37,727 nucleotides of DNA, taken from positions 1-37,727 of the IMG/VR virus record IMGVR_UViG_3300021405_000004; one strand, written 5' to 3'. The DNA is from a virus. How positions within the stretch are numbered: the stretch's first letter is position 1; the number at the start of each line of letters is the position of its first letter. Position numbers and translations under genes: made by a program. This document shows positions 24,430 through 31,531 of the stretch, one piece after another. Under the pieces are notes generated by a model. It was not told the DNA's origin and made no database searches. It worked only from the letters and a program-made list of their open reading frames with translations.

Positions 24430-25226
24430 TGAACTATTTACCATCATATCTAATGCCCGAAACTATTGCGTATTTAGCGCAATGTAGTACTAAGCCATCA
24501 CAGATGTGGACTCAGGCACTAAATACTTTCATACGGAAAATGGTAATAAGTGGAGATTGGGTTTATTTGGATGGATTATGGATATTTGCTACGCCTGCGG
24601 GATGTAGAAGCAATGCTTTAATAAATATAAAAAATCCTATGGCTACAAAAGCTGTAGAACAAACTAATGGGGGGACGCTAACATGGGGCGTAAATACAGG
24701 TTACTTGGGTGACGGAGTAAAAAGCTATATAGATACTTCATTTAACCCAAAAACAACTGGAGTTAACTATACGCTCAATAACGCATCGCTCGGTGTTTAT
24801 TCCCACACAAACACATATAACGCCACAACACCGTATTATGATTTTGGTTCATACGATAACACCAACGCATCAGCCATTAACACAAGCGTTAACGGTATTA
24901 CATCAAACGGTTATTGTAACGATACTATTGCATCAACTGTATTGCCAACGACATCTGATTCATTCGCATTAAACTCAATTGTAAGAACATCATCAACATC
25001 ATTAAGCTATTGGAAAAGAGGGTCAAGTTTAGCGACTTCGTCCGTAACGTCAACAGCCATACCTAATTTAAACTTATGGGCACTTGGGTTAAATAACAAC
25101 GGTTCTATATTATTTCCCTCGGTTCGTGTAATGTCAATGGTATATATTGGGTCGGGTAATTTAAGTCAATCTAATTTCTATACATATTTTCAAGCCTTCG
25201 CTACAACGGTAGGTTTTAACGTTTAA
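24429..25226 (+). CDS. Fibre-associated / receptor-binding tail protein
   Basis: The product is 265 aa. An N-terminal helix (NYLPSYLMPETIAYLAQC) precedes a Ser/Thr/Asn-rich beta domain and ends NLSQSNFYTYFQAFATTVGF, a C-terminal motif I associate with phage tail proteins of Bacteroidetes viruses. It is noticeably more AT-rich than the preceding structural genes (many ATA, TTA and AAT codons), suggesting exchange, as expected for host-range determinants. The exact ligand cannot be read. Confidence 0.6.
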   Translation: MNYLPSYLMPETIAYLAQCSTKPSQMWTQALNTFIRKMVISGDWVYLDGLWIFATPAGCRSNALINIKNPMATKAVEQTNGGTLTWGVNTGYLGDGVKSYIDTSFNPKTTGVNYTLNNASLGVYSHTNTYNATTPYYDFGSYDNTNASAINTSVNGITSNGYCNDTIASTVLPTTSDSFALNSIVRTSSTSLSYWKRGSSLATSSVTSTAIPNLNLWALGLNNNGSILFPSVRVMSMVYIGSGNLSQSNFYTYFQAFATTVGFNV

Positions 25227-25242
25227 TACAAAACAAAACAAA

Positions 25243-25449
25243 ATGAAAGCAGCTAATTTAACAATCGGAACACTGTATTTATTAAGTGTAATTTCATCAA
25301 ATACATTATCGGAGTATACCGTAATTGATATTATAACAGGACTAGATTCCGTTGTATATATTCAATTGTCTAACGGCCAATGGATGTCTCAATCCAATTT
25401 TGATTCTACATTTTTGATTATTTATGCGTTCCCTCAAACACAATCGTAA
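25243..25449 (+). CDS. Small hypothetical protein after fibre genes
   Basis: The 68-aa protein begins MKAANLTIGTLYLLSVISSN and is beta-rich (STFLIIYAFP near the end). It shares the AT-rich composition of the previous gene, so the two may have been acquired together. The start has a typical A-rich leader (acaaaacaaaacaaaATG). It could be a fibre chaperone or a small tail decoration protein, but there is no motif to decide. Confidence 0.6.
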   Translation: MKAANLTIGTLYLLSVISSNTLSEYTVIDIITGLDSVVYIQLSNGQWMSQSNFDSTFLIIYAFPQTQS

Positions 25450-25451
25450 TA

Positions 25452-25670
25452 ATGAAACCAAAAGAACTATTCATGTCATTGTTGTCGCTTACCCTAGCTG
25501 GGATAAGCACGCTGTTCGGCAACGCAAAGAGCTTCATAACGCTTCACGCCTTCTGGTTCCACTTCGCTATGGGAGTAGGACAATGGCTATGTTACATAGG
25601 CTCGTTCGCAGTCGCGGCCTTAACTATTTACAAACACTTTAAAGACAAACCAAAGGATGGACTTAAATAA
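25452..25670 (+). CDS. Holin-like small membrane protein
   Basis: The product is 72 aa with two hydrophobic segments (about 6-24 and 36-60), a His/Phe-rich loop between them (FITLHAFWFHFAMGVG) and a positively charged tail (KHFKDKPKDGLK). Size, topology, tail charge and the 14-base overlap with the endolysin gene all fit a class II holin. The phage therefore carries two holin candidates, with the 3-TM one at 4213. One may act as an antiholin (inference). Confidence 0.7.
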   Translation: MKPKELFMSLLSLTLAGISTLFGNAKSFITLHAFWFHFAMGVGQWLCYIGSFAVAALTIYKHFKDKPKDGLK

Positions 25671-26148
25671 AGCCTGTACAATCCTGTTCCCTTTCGAGGG
25701 CGGAGATACAATAACAAACATACCGGGAGACGCTGGAGGGCTTACGAAGTATGGAATAAGCAAAGCAGCCAACCCGGAAGTTGACGTGGCTAACCTTACA
25801 GCCGAACAAGCTCAGGCTATCTACGCAGCCAAGTACTGGACACCAGCAGGATGCGACAAAGTAAAGGACGAACTGAAATACATATTGTTTGACACGGCCG
25901 TAAATATGGGCGTAGGTACGGCAATCAAGTTGCTACAACAATCAGCCGGAGCTAACGTGGACGGAATATTAGGAGCGGATACAATCGCCAAATCCAACAA
26001 CGTCTCCGGCGCGGCGTTCCTGTTTTACCGGGAGTGTTCGGATTCGCAGATAGTAGCCCATAGGGTGGACCAAGTTAAGTTCTTGGGCGGTTGGACAGCC
26101 CGTAACATGTCTATATACTCTATGTTGTTAAAAGGCGACCTGAATTGA
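25657..26148 (+). CDS. Endolysin, glycoside hydrolase family 108
   Basis: The 163-aa muramidase cuts host peptidoglycan at the end of infection. Residues 10-34 carry the GH108 active-site block: FPFEGGDTITNIPGDAGGLTKYGIS with catalytic Glu14. The C-terminal half matches the partner peptidoglycan-binding domain (NMGVGTAIKLLQQSAGANVDGILGADT, about 87-113, then AFLFYRECSDSQIVAHR). No signal peptide is seen, so release depends on a holin; the gene overlaps the holin-like gene. A strong terminator follows within 50 bases. Confidence 0.92.
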   Translation: MDLNKACTILFPFEGGDTITNIPGDAGGLTKYGISKAANPEVDVANLTAEQAQAIYAAKYWTPAGCDKVKDELKYILFDTAVNMGVGTAIKLLQQSAGANVDGILGADTIAKSNNVSGAAFLFYRECSDSQIVAHRVDQVKFLGGWTARNMSIYSMLLKGDLN

Positions 26149-26192
26149 AATAGGTTTAGTATATTCGTATTGGTTTTGGGGTTATTAATTAG

Positions 26193-26218
26193 GGGAGGGC
26201 TTCGGCTCTCCCTTTTTT
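26193..26218 (+). terminator. Strong intrinsic terminator after the endolysin
   Basis: GGGAGGGC (26193-26200) pairs with GCTCTCCC (26205-26212), with one G-T wobble, around a TTCG tetraloop, and is followed by six T. This is the clearest terminator in the window and closes the late transcript. Confidence 0.92.
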
Positions 26219-26350
26219 ATTGATTTTTATTAGCTGATTATCTGTACGTTAGTAACTTAGTTAGAAAATAAATAGAAATAATATATAAAGTAATCCTAAT
26301 AATATTACTTTCGTTCTCGGTTAACAAATAAAGTTCATTCTCATAGTCCA
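26219..26350. other. AT-rich spacer, likely promoter region
   Basis: About 130 very AT-rich bases separate the late terminator from the structured RNA candidate. I see no ORF. A transcription start for the following region must lie here, because the terminator isolates it. Confidence 0.5.
26306..26313 (+). promoter_or_regulatory. Weak candidate -7 element (TACTTTCG)
   Basis: TACTTTCG differs from the Bacteroidetes -7 consensus TAnnTTTG at one base and lies about 30 bases before the first helix of the structured RNA. There is no clear -33 TTTG. Position is the main argument. Confidence 0.25.
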
Positions 26351-26723
26351 GATAGATTCGCAGAGCGGAGGCCTGAAAACCTCCGGGGTTCTGTTACTTC
26401 TAACGCCCTGTAAGGCGTACTGAAATAACCCGATTGTTACGTTACAACTAGCCCGGAATCTATCGAGATGTAGGTCATGGGTTGCGGTGGTTTCCCTATA
26501 AATATACCTCCTTATATATAGGTTAGCGTCTTATATATAGAAAATCAAACCGGGCGGCTGCCTTTAGGAAAGCCCCGGCAAGATAGAAGACAACGAATCA
26601 CGAGCAGCGAACGGGCTGCCGTGGTGGTATTAAAGGTGCTAAGTCACCAACGAGAATGCCGTTGGGGGGTAAGGTTAGCGAGGCTGTTTGGCTTCGCCCT
26701 TACCCCTCGTTCAAACCTTTAAT
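26351..26723 (+). ncRNA. Large structured non-coding RNA candidate, family unknown
   Basis: About 370 bases without a plausible ORF contain many exact complementary pairs. Domain 1: GATAGATTC (26351-26359) with GAATCTATC (26456-26464) encloses CGGAGG/CCTCCG, GGGTT/AACCC with an inner ACGCC/GGCGT, and TTGT/ACAA. Middle: CCGG...GGCT...AGCC...CCGG (26550-26578) and GCAGC/GCTGC (26604-26619). Domain 3: ATTAAAGGT (26629-26637) with ACCTTTAAT (26715-26723) encloses CAACG/CGTTG and a long GGGGTAAGG + GCGAGGC hairpin pairing with GCTTCGC + CCTTACCCC (26666-26706). Nothing matches tmRNA, 6S, RNase P or group I intron cores that I can recall. It could be a trans-acting RNA, a long 5' leader of 26734, or an origin. 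Confidence 0.65.
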
Positions 26724-26733
26724 ACAAAACATT

Positions 26734-26937
26734 ATGCCGTCATTTGTTATTCCAAACAAGCCGCGTTTGAAGGCTTGCTTGCTATCTCTTTCTATTGTTT
26801 ATTTGACTTGCGACCGCGACCGTAAATTGGTTGTAGAATTAAAGAAAGAAGAAGACCTATTTAAACTCGGAATAGATTACATTACATTCTTAAACACTCC
26901 CAAGACGTTTGAGGAGTTGGAACAAGAGCCTAAATAA
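26734..26937 (+). CDS. Small hypothetical protein after the structured RNA
   Basis: The 67-aa product from ATG 26734 (MPSFVIPNKPRLKACLLSLS) ends with an acidic helix (TPKTFEELEQEPK). Middle segments alternate strand and helix. An upstream in-frame start at 26656 would put 26 codons inside the RNA helices and is rejected. The ATG lies ten bases after the closing helix of the structured region, so the RNA could act as its leader. No family is recognised. Confidence 0.6.
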   Translation: MPSFVIPNKPRLKACLLSLSIVYLTCDRDRKLVVELKKEEDLFKLGIDYITFLNTPKTFEELEQEPK

Positions 26938-26960
26938 CAAAACCAATAAACCAAAGCCAA

Positions 26961-27110
26961 ATGAAACAAAAACGCGCTCGAATTATCGAGCCTAAACAAT
27001 CAACACCAGTGTTGGTAACAAAAGCCAAGCCATGCGGCAAGGTAGTCTTTTTAGACTTCTCCCGATTCTTTAACCAAGCTATTCAGCCAAGGTTATGTGT
27101 ATCAAACTAA
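26961..27110 (+). CDS. 49-aa small basic protein
   Basis: ATG 26961 after an A-rich leader opens 49 codons ending TAA 27108-27110. The peptide is basic at its start (MKQKRARIIEPKQSTP), has a possible strand VVFLDFSRFF, and ends near RLCVSN. It overlaps the next small gene by 16 bases. It is too short for most annotation and has no known relative; the spacing supports translation. Confidence 0.5.
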   Translation: MKQKRARIIEPKQSTPVLVTKAKPCGKVVFLDFSRFFNQAIQPRLCVSN

Positions 27111-27214
27111 AGGGAGGCGAGTTCACCCAGAAACAATACAGACGAATACTGTTCGGCCTATGTTTGGGCTGCTTGGCGTTAGTCTTATTAATAATCATAA
27201 AATATCAATCATGA
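27095..27214 (+). CDS. 39-aa single-TM protein
   Basis: ATG 27095 to TGA 27212-27214. A basic, polar head (MCIKLKGGEFTQKQYRR) precedes one hydrophobic helix (ILFGLCLGCLALVLLIIIKY), giving a positive-inside membrane peptide. The stop overlaps the next ATG (ATGA), which argues for real translation. Another reading of the region, a longer frame beginning at 27097, is less likely, because its first 38 codons would run out of frame through this TM segment. Confidence 0.55.
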   Translation: MCIKLKGGEFTQKQYRRILFGLCLGCLALVLLIIIKYQS

Positions 27215-27492
27215 GAAAAGACGAAAGAGACAAAATCATAAAATTGATAGCCGATGAAATTTCTAACCAAAACTATCTCATGGACGACCACGGCGGAGAA
27301 AAGGAAGACTTTATTGAATCAGCCACAAAAACAGCAACAGCGTTGGTTGTTAAGATAAATTTTATAATAAAGTCTAACCAAGTAAACATAGAAGCCCTAG
27401 AGAAGGCTCGTGACGCTATGTCAACAAACTTCTTGAAAGGACACAACGCGTACGATGAAGTTGTTAATGCTTTAAACTTAAACAAATCATGA
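27211..27492 (+). CDS. Hypothetical helical protein
   Basis: The product is 93 aa and almost entirely helical with mixed charge (MRKDERDKIIKLIADEISNQ, then ESATKTATALVVKINFIIKS and IEALEKARDAMSTNFLKG). I start it at ATG 27211, coupled to the TM peptide gene. Small helical proteins of this type are common in phages of this group, mostly without known function. It overlaps the GGCT gene as ATGA, so it is the first gene of the amidoligase cluster. Confidence 0.6.
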   Translation: MRKDERDKIIKLIADEISNQNYLMDDHGGEKEDFIESATKTATALVVKINFIIKSNQVNIEALEKARDAMSTNFLKGHNAYDEVVNALNLNKS

Positions 27493-27899
27493 AACATTTA
27501 TTATTTACTTACGGAACGCTTCAAACAGACATGAGAAACAACAAGCCGTTTATGGATGGACAGCGGCTTATTTGTAAGGCTTTGTGCGAAGGAGAGTTAT
27601 TCAACGTAAACAGACCGCAATACCCCGTGCTCATAGAAGGCAAGGAGCTTATACGTGGAGAGCTTTGGGAAATAGACGATGTTTCATTGAAACGAATAGA
27701 CCGTCTTGAAACGTACAATCCCGAAACCCCCGAACAAAACAACTATACTAGGGAGGTTTGCGATGTAATTACTAAGAACGGAAAGGTAATGGCGTTTGTT
27801 TATAAATACAAACGCGTAGTAATGGAAGGCCCAAATTATACAAAGATAAAACACGGAGACTACAAACTATACCTAAAACAAAATGAAGCATTACGATAA
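27489..27899 (+). CDS. Gamma-glutamylcyclotransferase-like protein (GGCT / AIG2 fold)
   Basis: The 136-aa product has the GGCT fold signature: FTYGTLQ at 6-12 (substrate-binding YGxL loop), GELFNV and GELWEID (57-63), then the catalytic-acid box LKRIDRLETY with Glu74, and a final YKYKR strand. Family members cyclise and release gamma-glutamyl groups as 5-oxoproline or transfer them. It lies directly before an amidoligase and a class-II glutamine amidotransferase, a grouping described for phage and bacterial peptide or amide synthesis clusters. It likely trims or recycles a glutamyl adduct made by them (inference). Confidence 0.85.
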   Translation: MKHLLFTYGTLQTDMRNNKPFMDGQRLICKALCEGELFNVNRPQYPVLIEGKELIRGELWEIDDVSLKRIDRLETYNPETPEQNNYTREVCDVITKNGKVMAFVYKYKRVVMEGPNYTKIKHGDYKLYLKQNEALR

Positions 27900-27987
27900 A
27901 CCAATCAAGCAACTCAGCCGGATAGCCGCGTTTGCGGTTAACCCGATAGCGTTAGTAATCATACTAATCTTTAAAATCAACCCATAA
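27883..27987 (+). CDS. 34-aa single-TM protein within the amidoligase cluster
   Basis: ATG 27883 lies 17 bases inside the GGCT gene and the frame ends TAA 27985-27987, sharing its last base with the amidoligase ATG. The basic head (MKHYDKPIKQLSRI) and helix IAAFAVNPIALVIILIFKI form a membrane peptide. Overlap with both neighbours supports translation. The role is unknown; it could simply couple translation of the two enzymes. Confidence 0.5.
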   Translation: MKHYDKPIKQLSRIAAFAVNPIALVIILIFKINP

Positions 27988-29141
27988 TGGAAACAAATAA
28001 TTGCATAACTTGCGACCAGCTCATTGCGAATCGCTTCTTCAATCTAGTTCCGGATGGAGCTGTTTGCGATGATTGTTTCGACAGGCTTTATCAGAAGTGT
28101 TTGAGCTGTAACGAGCCGGAGTTAGTCGGAAGGCCACACGTAATAATGATTGATGGACAAACACAAGAAGTTTGTAGAAAATGTTTTGAACGAAACTTCG
28201 TAACATGCAGCGAATGTCATTCGATATGTCGAAAAGATAATTCCTTTGCCGTAGATAGCGCAAGGAGAATATGCAGAACTTGCAACGACAAGCGACCGTC
28301 CTGCGTTCAATGTTCAAGACGAGGCTTATCAACTATTACAACCCACATAGGTGCGTGTTGTACGTCTTGCGCAGACAAGCTATACATACAATCTTACTCA
28401 ACCAAACCAACGCCGTTGTTCTTCGGTTACGAAGACCTTCACTTTGGAATAGAACTTGAGGTTGAGATGCCGGGCGGCGTACGTTATCCGATTCTTCACG
28501 AGGTTAATCAGCCTTGGTTATACTTCAAATCAGACAGCTCGATAGGGCACGGCGTTGAGATAGTAACGCACCCGTTGTCGTTTGAATGGATAAAGGAGAA
28601 CGAGAAGACAATAACAAAGTTTCTGGGAATCCTGCGACACCGGGGTTGCAGAGGCTTTGAATCGGCTAACTGCGGAATGCACGTTCACATAACGAAGAAA
28701 GGAATGAACTCGTTACACATACTGAAGTTCATGCAGCTTATGTACTTGAATCCGTTGTTTACACTGCTTGTAAGCCAACGAGAGCGAGACAAGCTGAATC
28801 TTTACGCATCCATGGAGGATTCGTCAAAGCACAAGCTGTATAGAGAAGCTACAAGCAAGTTCAACGAAGGTTCGCGAAACCAAGCCGTCAATCTCACCGA
28901 CCATACGGCGGAGGTAAGGATATTCAAATCAAACATCCGCCCGGCTTCGTTCTTCAAGAACATAGAGTATTGTCACTCTATGTACGTCTATTCAAAACAA
29001 TGCTCTTTAAAAGACGCTACGCTGGAAAAATACATTGAGTTCGTTACCGCGAACTTCAAGACCTATCCCAACCTTGCGGCCTTCCTTATAGAGAACTCAA
29101 AGAAAATTAACGAAATAAAAAAACAAGCCATATGTGCATAA
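27987..29141 (+). CDS. Amidoligase (Amidoligase_2 family) with N-terminal zinc-ribbon array
   Basis: The 384-aa product has two parts. Residues 6-130 contain at least eight CxxC-type pairs (CITC, CDDC, CLSC, CRKC, CSEC, CRTC, CVQC, CTSC), a chain of small zinc knuckles that could bind nucleic acid or protein. From about 150 comes the glutamine-synthetase-like COOH-NH2 ligase: FGIELEVE (153-160), DSSIGHGVEIVTHP (183-196), the hallmark CGMHVHI (229-235) and AEVRIF (308-313), which hold the metal and ATP ligands. It should join a carboxyl group to an amine using ATP. GGCT and GATase-II neighbours suggest glutamine-derived ammonia or glutamyl chemistry; the acceptor may be the modified base (inference). 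Confidence 0.88.
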   Translation: METNNCITCDQLIANRFFNLVPDGAVCDDCFDRLYQKCLSCNEPELVGRPHVIMIDGQTQEVCRKCFERNFVTCSECHSICRKDNSFAVDSARRICRTCNDKRPSCVQCSRRGLSTITTHIGACCTSCADKLYIQSYSTKPTPLFFGYEDLHFGIELEVEMPGGVRYPILHEVNQPWLYFKSDSSIGHGVEIVTHPLSFEWIKENEKTITKFLGILRHRGCRGFESANCGMHVHITKKGMNSLHILKFMQLMYLNPLFTLLVSQRERDKLNLYASMEDSSKHKLYREATSKFNEGSRNQAVNLTDHTAEVRIFKSNIRPASFFKNIEYCHSMYVYSKQCSLKDATLEKYIEFVTANFKTYPNLAAFLIENSKKINEIKKQAICA

Positions 29142-30274
29142 TCATTGTTAATAAAGTCGGGACGATTCCTTACGAACAGCTAGAAGAATCTTGGAGCCGA
29201 AACGACCACGGAGCCGGACTGGCTTATGTAGATAACGGCGTGTTGTTAGTCTACAAGACTATGGTAAAGGAGGAGTTTATACATATGTATAAGTCTTTGA
29301 AGGAATCGGGCGTTGGCTTGGTTATTCTTCACTTCCGAATCCGAACTCACGGCCTAACCGATGTCAGCAACGTTCACCCATTCGCGGTCAACGAAAGGCT
29401 AGTGTTGTTTCATAACGGAACTATCCGAATGGATTACGACAAGGACGATACGCCCTTTGAACTAACATCTCAACAGTGGAAGGATATGAGCGACACAGCG
29501 CAGTTCGCTGTATTTCTTCGGTACAACTTCCCTATCAACTTCACGCGTAGCAAAAAGAATCTTAACGTGGTTAGGAAGCTTATAGCTGGATACAACAAGC
29601 TAGTTTTCTTGAATCATAATAACGAAGTTACGTTTGTTAATGAACATCTTGGGCATTGGTTTGAAGGTAACTGGTATAGCAACGAAAGTTACAAGCCGCG
29701 CCCGGTAGTTGTTTATGAAGCGCAGCCTTACGAGCGTAACTTGGGGCGCGCTTACTACGATGAAGATGTTGTTTCGTATGCTGAAATAAAAGATACATTC
29801 CCGAAAGGAATCGACGTAATCACATACGATGAAGTGAATGAATGTTTTACGGTAGGCGACTTTAAAAAGCTTCTTGTCTCCAAGGGGCTTTCAAAGAAGA
29901 AGGCCGGCAAATTAGCCAAACAAGCTATCGCTGACCCAGATTGTTTATTCAACGGCAACCTAGCTATAAAGGTTAAGGAGAACTTGAAGAAGGCCGTAAA
30001 GCCTATTCAAACAACACTAGCTCTTATCCCGGAACTATTAGAAACACGCAAGATGAATCCAGCCGGGTTGGTAGTAATGGACAGAGTTGAAACAGTCTAC
30101 GGGAAGGGCAGCATTGTAGCGATAGCCTTTCACAAGCCGGACGATGTAGTAATAGGCCATTGGAAGTATCGGTTCAGGCCTGACGTTCAGCCTAGCGAAC
30201 TGCTTGGGCGCGTCTTCTTCTTGGACGGAACGCTTGTATTGTATGATGATGATAAAATAACTAAACTAACTTAA
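29132..30274 (+). CDS. Class-II glutamine amidotransferase-like protein (Ntn hydrolase)
   Basis: The 380-aa product starts MCIIIV, so Cys2 becomes the N-terminal nucleophile after Met removal. Further GATase-II features are SRNDHGAGLAYV (22-33), HFRIRTHG (67-74, with the substrate-binding Arg) and HNGTI (94-98). It would release ammonia from glutamine and pass it to a synthetase, most simply the amidoligase encoded directly upstream (10-base overlap). Residues 200-380 form a second, unrecognised domain with a DVITYDEVNECFTVGDFKKL strand-helix and a beta-rich end; a role in substrate delivery is possible. No synthetase domain is fused. Confidence 0.85.
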   Translation: MCIIIVNKVGTIPYEQLEESWSRNDHGAGLAYVDNGVLLVYKTMVKEEFIHMYKSLKESGVGLVILHFRIRTHGLTDVSNVHPFAVNERLVLFHNGTIRMDYDKDDTPFELTSQQWKDMSDTAQFAVFLRYNFPINFTRSKKNLNVVRKLIAGYNKLVFLNHNNEVTFVNEHLGHWFEGNWYSNESYKPRPVVVYEAQPYERNLGRAYYDEDVVSYAEIKDTFPKGIDVITYDEVNECFTVGDFKKLLVSKGLSKKKAGKLAKQAIADPDCLFNGNLAIKVKENLKKAVKPIQTTLALIPELLETRKMNPAGLVVMDRVETVYGKGSIVAIAFHKPDDVVIGHWKYRFRPDVQPSELLGRVFFLDGTLVLYDDDKITKLT

Positions 30275-30276
30275 TC

Positions 30277-31470
30277 ATGAGAACGATTGACTATTTTTTA
30301 AGAGAGGGCGGTGATGTAGCCGAATACATATCAGATAACGATGTTTCAAACATTGGCGAGTTTATAAAACATTGCTGGAATCCGAATCATCTTTATGAAT
30401 TCATGTATCAGCTTTGTTGTTACGAAGAACACACGTTCAACAAAGAGTCCATAGACAAGATAGCAAAGGAAATTATGTTTTGTTACGTACAGCATTCAGG
30501 TTGGAATAAAGCCGAAGAAGCGTACAATGCATATCTTACAGGCTCATTAGCGTCTTGGACAGCAATAAATTACCCATCAGAATCAGAAAACGAACACTAT
30601 CAAGTGCCTCAATGCGTTAGCGCTGTATTGAGCAATAGTACTACCTCGGAAAGCCTTAACTTTTTAAGAGAGGCTTGCAGCCGCCTCGAACAACTATACA
30701 GCGACAACATAAACAACTTCGTTTTCGGTTTAATAAAACGCGAGTTTTTTGGAGTTCCTTTTGTTATTGACGACTTCGATAGGTTGTTTGTAATTAAGAA
30801 AGAGGACGCAAAAAACCTTGCGCCGTTGTCGTCGTTTGTTAGGCGAAAACATTTGGCGAAGCGCGAAAAAAACGTGGCCTTTACGTTGACTACAAAATTC
30901 TACTCATTCGAGGCTTTCGACGGCGTTAAGTACTATTGCGCCGAAGGAGATGTTGAACAAACGCAAAAGAAAAGTATGGGTATTAACAAGTACGCTACTG
31001 ATAGGATTGCGACTCAAACCGAAGACATACAAGTTATCCGGTTTGGCTCAGGGCTTCTGTTTAACGACATGCTTGTAATAGCTAGAGAAGTTCCTACCTT
31101 TTCAAACGAGATACCCGAAAAGAACGCCAAGCCCGTTAACGGAAGCGTGTTGAAGATAGAAGCGACTACAGACCGCGTTTGCGTAAGGGCGGCCAATCAA
31201 GAACTTTCAGTTATGCCATACCGCGCGACTATCTTTGAACAAATTGACACGGAAAAAAAAGCCGACTTCAAACACGAAGACGTTATACTTGTATTCAACA
31301 CCAAGCGATTGAAGGACGTTCTTGCGTTTATTCCCGATGATAAAGTTCGCGTAAGATTGAACGAGCGTTTGACTATCCGGGATAAGAAGCGAACCATTGT
31401 ATTGTTTCCTTGTTATCAGAGGCCTATGAGTACAAACCAGATAAACACGCAAGCATTTTCATTCGCTTAA
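30277..31470 (+). CDS. Hypothetical protein, possible sliding-clamp-like C-terminus
   Basis: The product is 397 aa and starts two bases after the GATase gene, so it belongs to the same transcript. Residues 1-170 are helical with several Cys/Trp. The C-terminal third reads like a DNA clamp: KIEATTDRVCVRAANQELSV (about 290-309), then FNTKRLKDVLAFIPDDKVRV (about 342-361), RLTIRDKKRTIVLFPCYQRP near 367-386, where bacterial beta clamps have Y-L-x-D-x-L...V-M-P-M-R. The match is by eye and weak. If right, it could tether the modification enzymes to replicating DNA. Otherwise function is unknown. Confidence 0.6.
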   Translation: MRTIDYFLREGGDVAEYISDNDVSNIGEFIKHCWNPNHLYEFMYQLCCYEEHTFNKESIDKIAKEIMFCYVQHSGWNKAEEAYNAYLTGSLASWTAINYPSESENEHYQVPQCVSAVLSNSTTSESLNFLREACSRLEQLYSDNINNFVFGLIKREFFGVPFVIDDFDRLFVIKKEDAKNLAPLSSFVRRKHLAKREKNVAFTLTTKFYSFEAFDGVKYYCAEGDVEQTQKKSMGINKYATDRIATQTEDIQVIRFGSGLLFNDMLVIAREVPTFSNEIPEKNAKPVNGSVLKIEATTDRVCVRAANQELSVMPYRATIFEQIDTEKKADFKHEDVILVFNTKRLKDVLAFIPDDKVRVRLNERLTIRDKKRTIVLFPCYQRPMSTNQINTQAFSFA

Positions 31471-31531
31471 CAACAACCTAGATGTTAACAGGGAATGTAT
31501 CTTAAAAATATCTCTTTACGAATTAATATAA

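Noticed and set aside
25424-25642. 72-codon ORF overlapping the holin-like gene
   Set aside because: It runs in a different frame through the clearly membrane-type protein 25452-25670 and has a biased Arg/His/Leu composition typical of a shadow frame.
26351-26723. Structured region as tmRNA, RNase P RNA or group I intron
   Set aside because: No tmRNA tRNA-like end or tag ORF, no RNase P conserved core, and no group I P7 or Q/R/S elements that I can find. Left as unknown family.
26656-26733. Upstream extension of the small gene at 26734
   Set aside because: The added 26 codons lie in the arms of the closing helix and GC-rich hairpin of the RNA candidate and do not read like protein; ATG 26734 has a normal A-rich leader.
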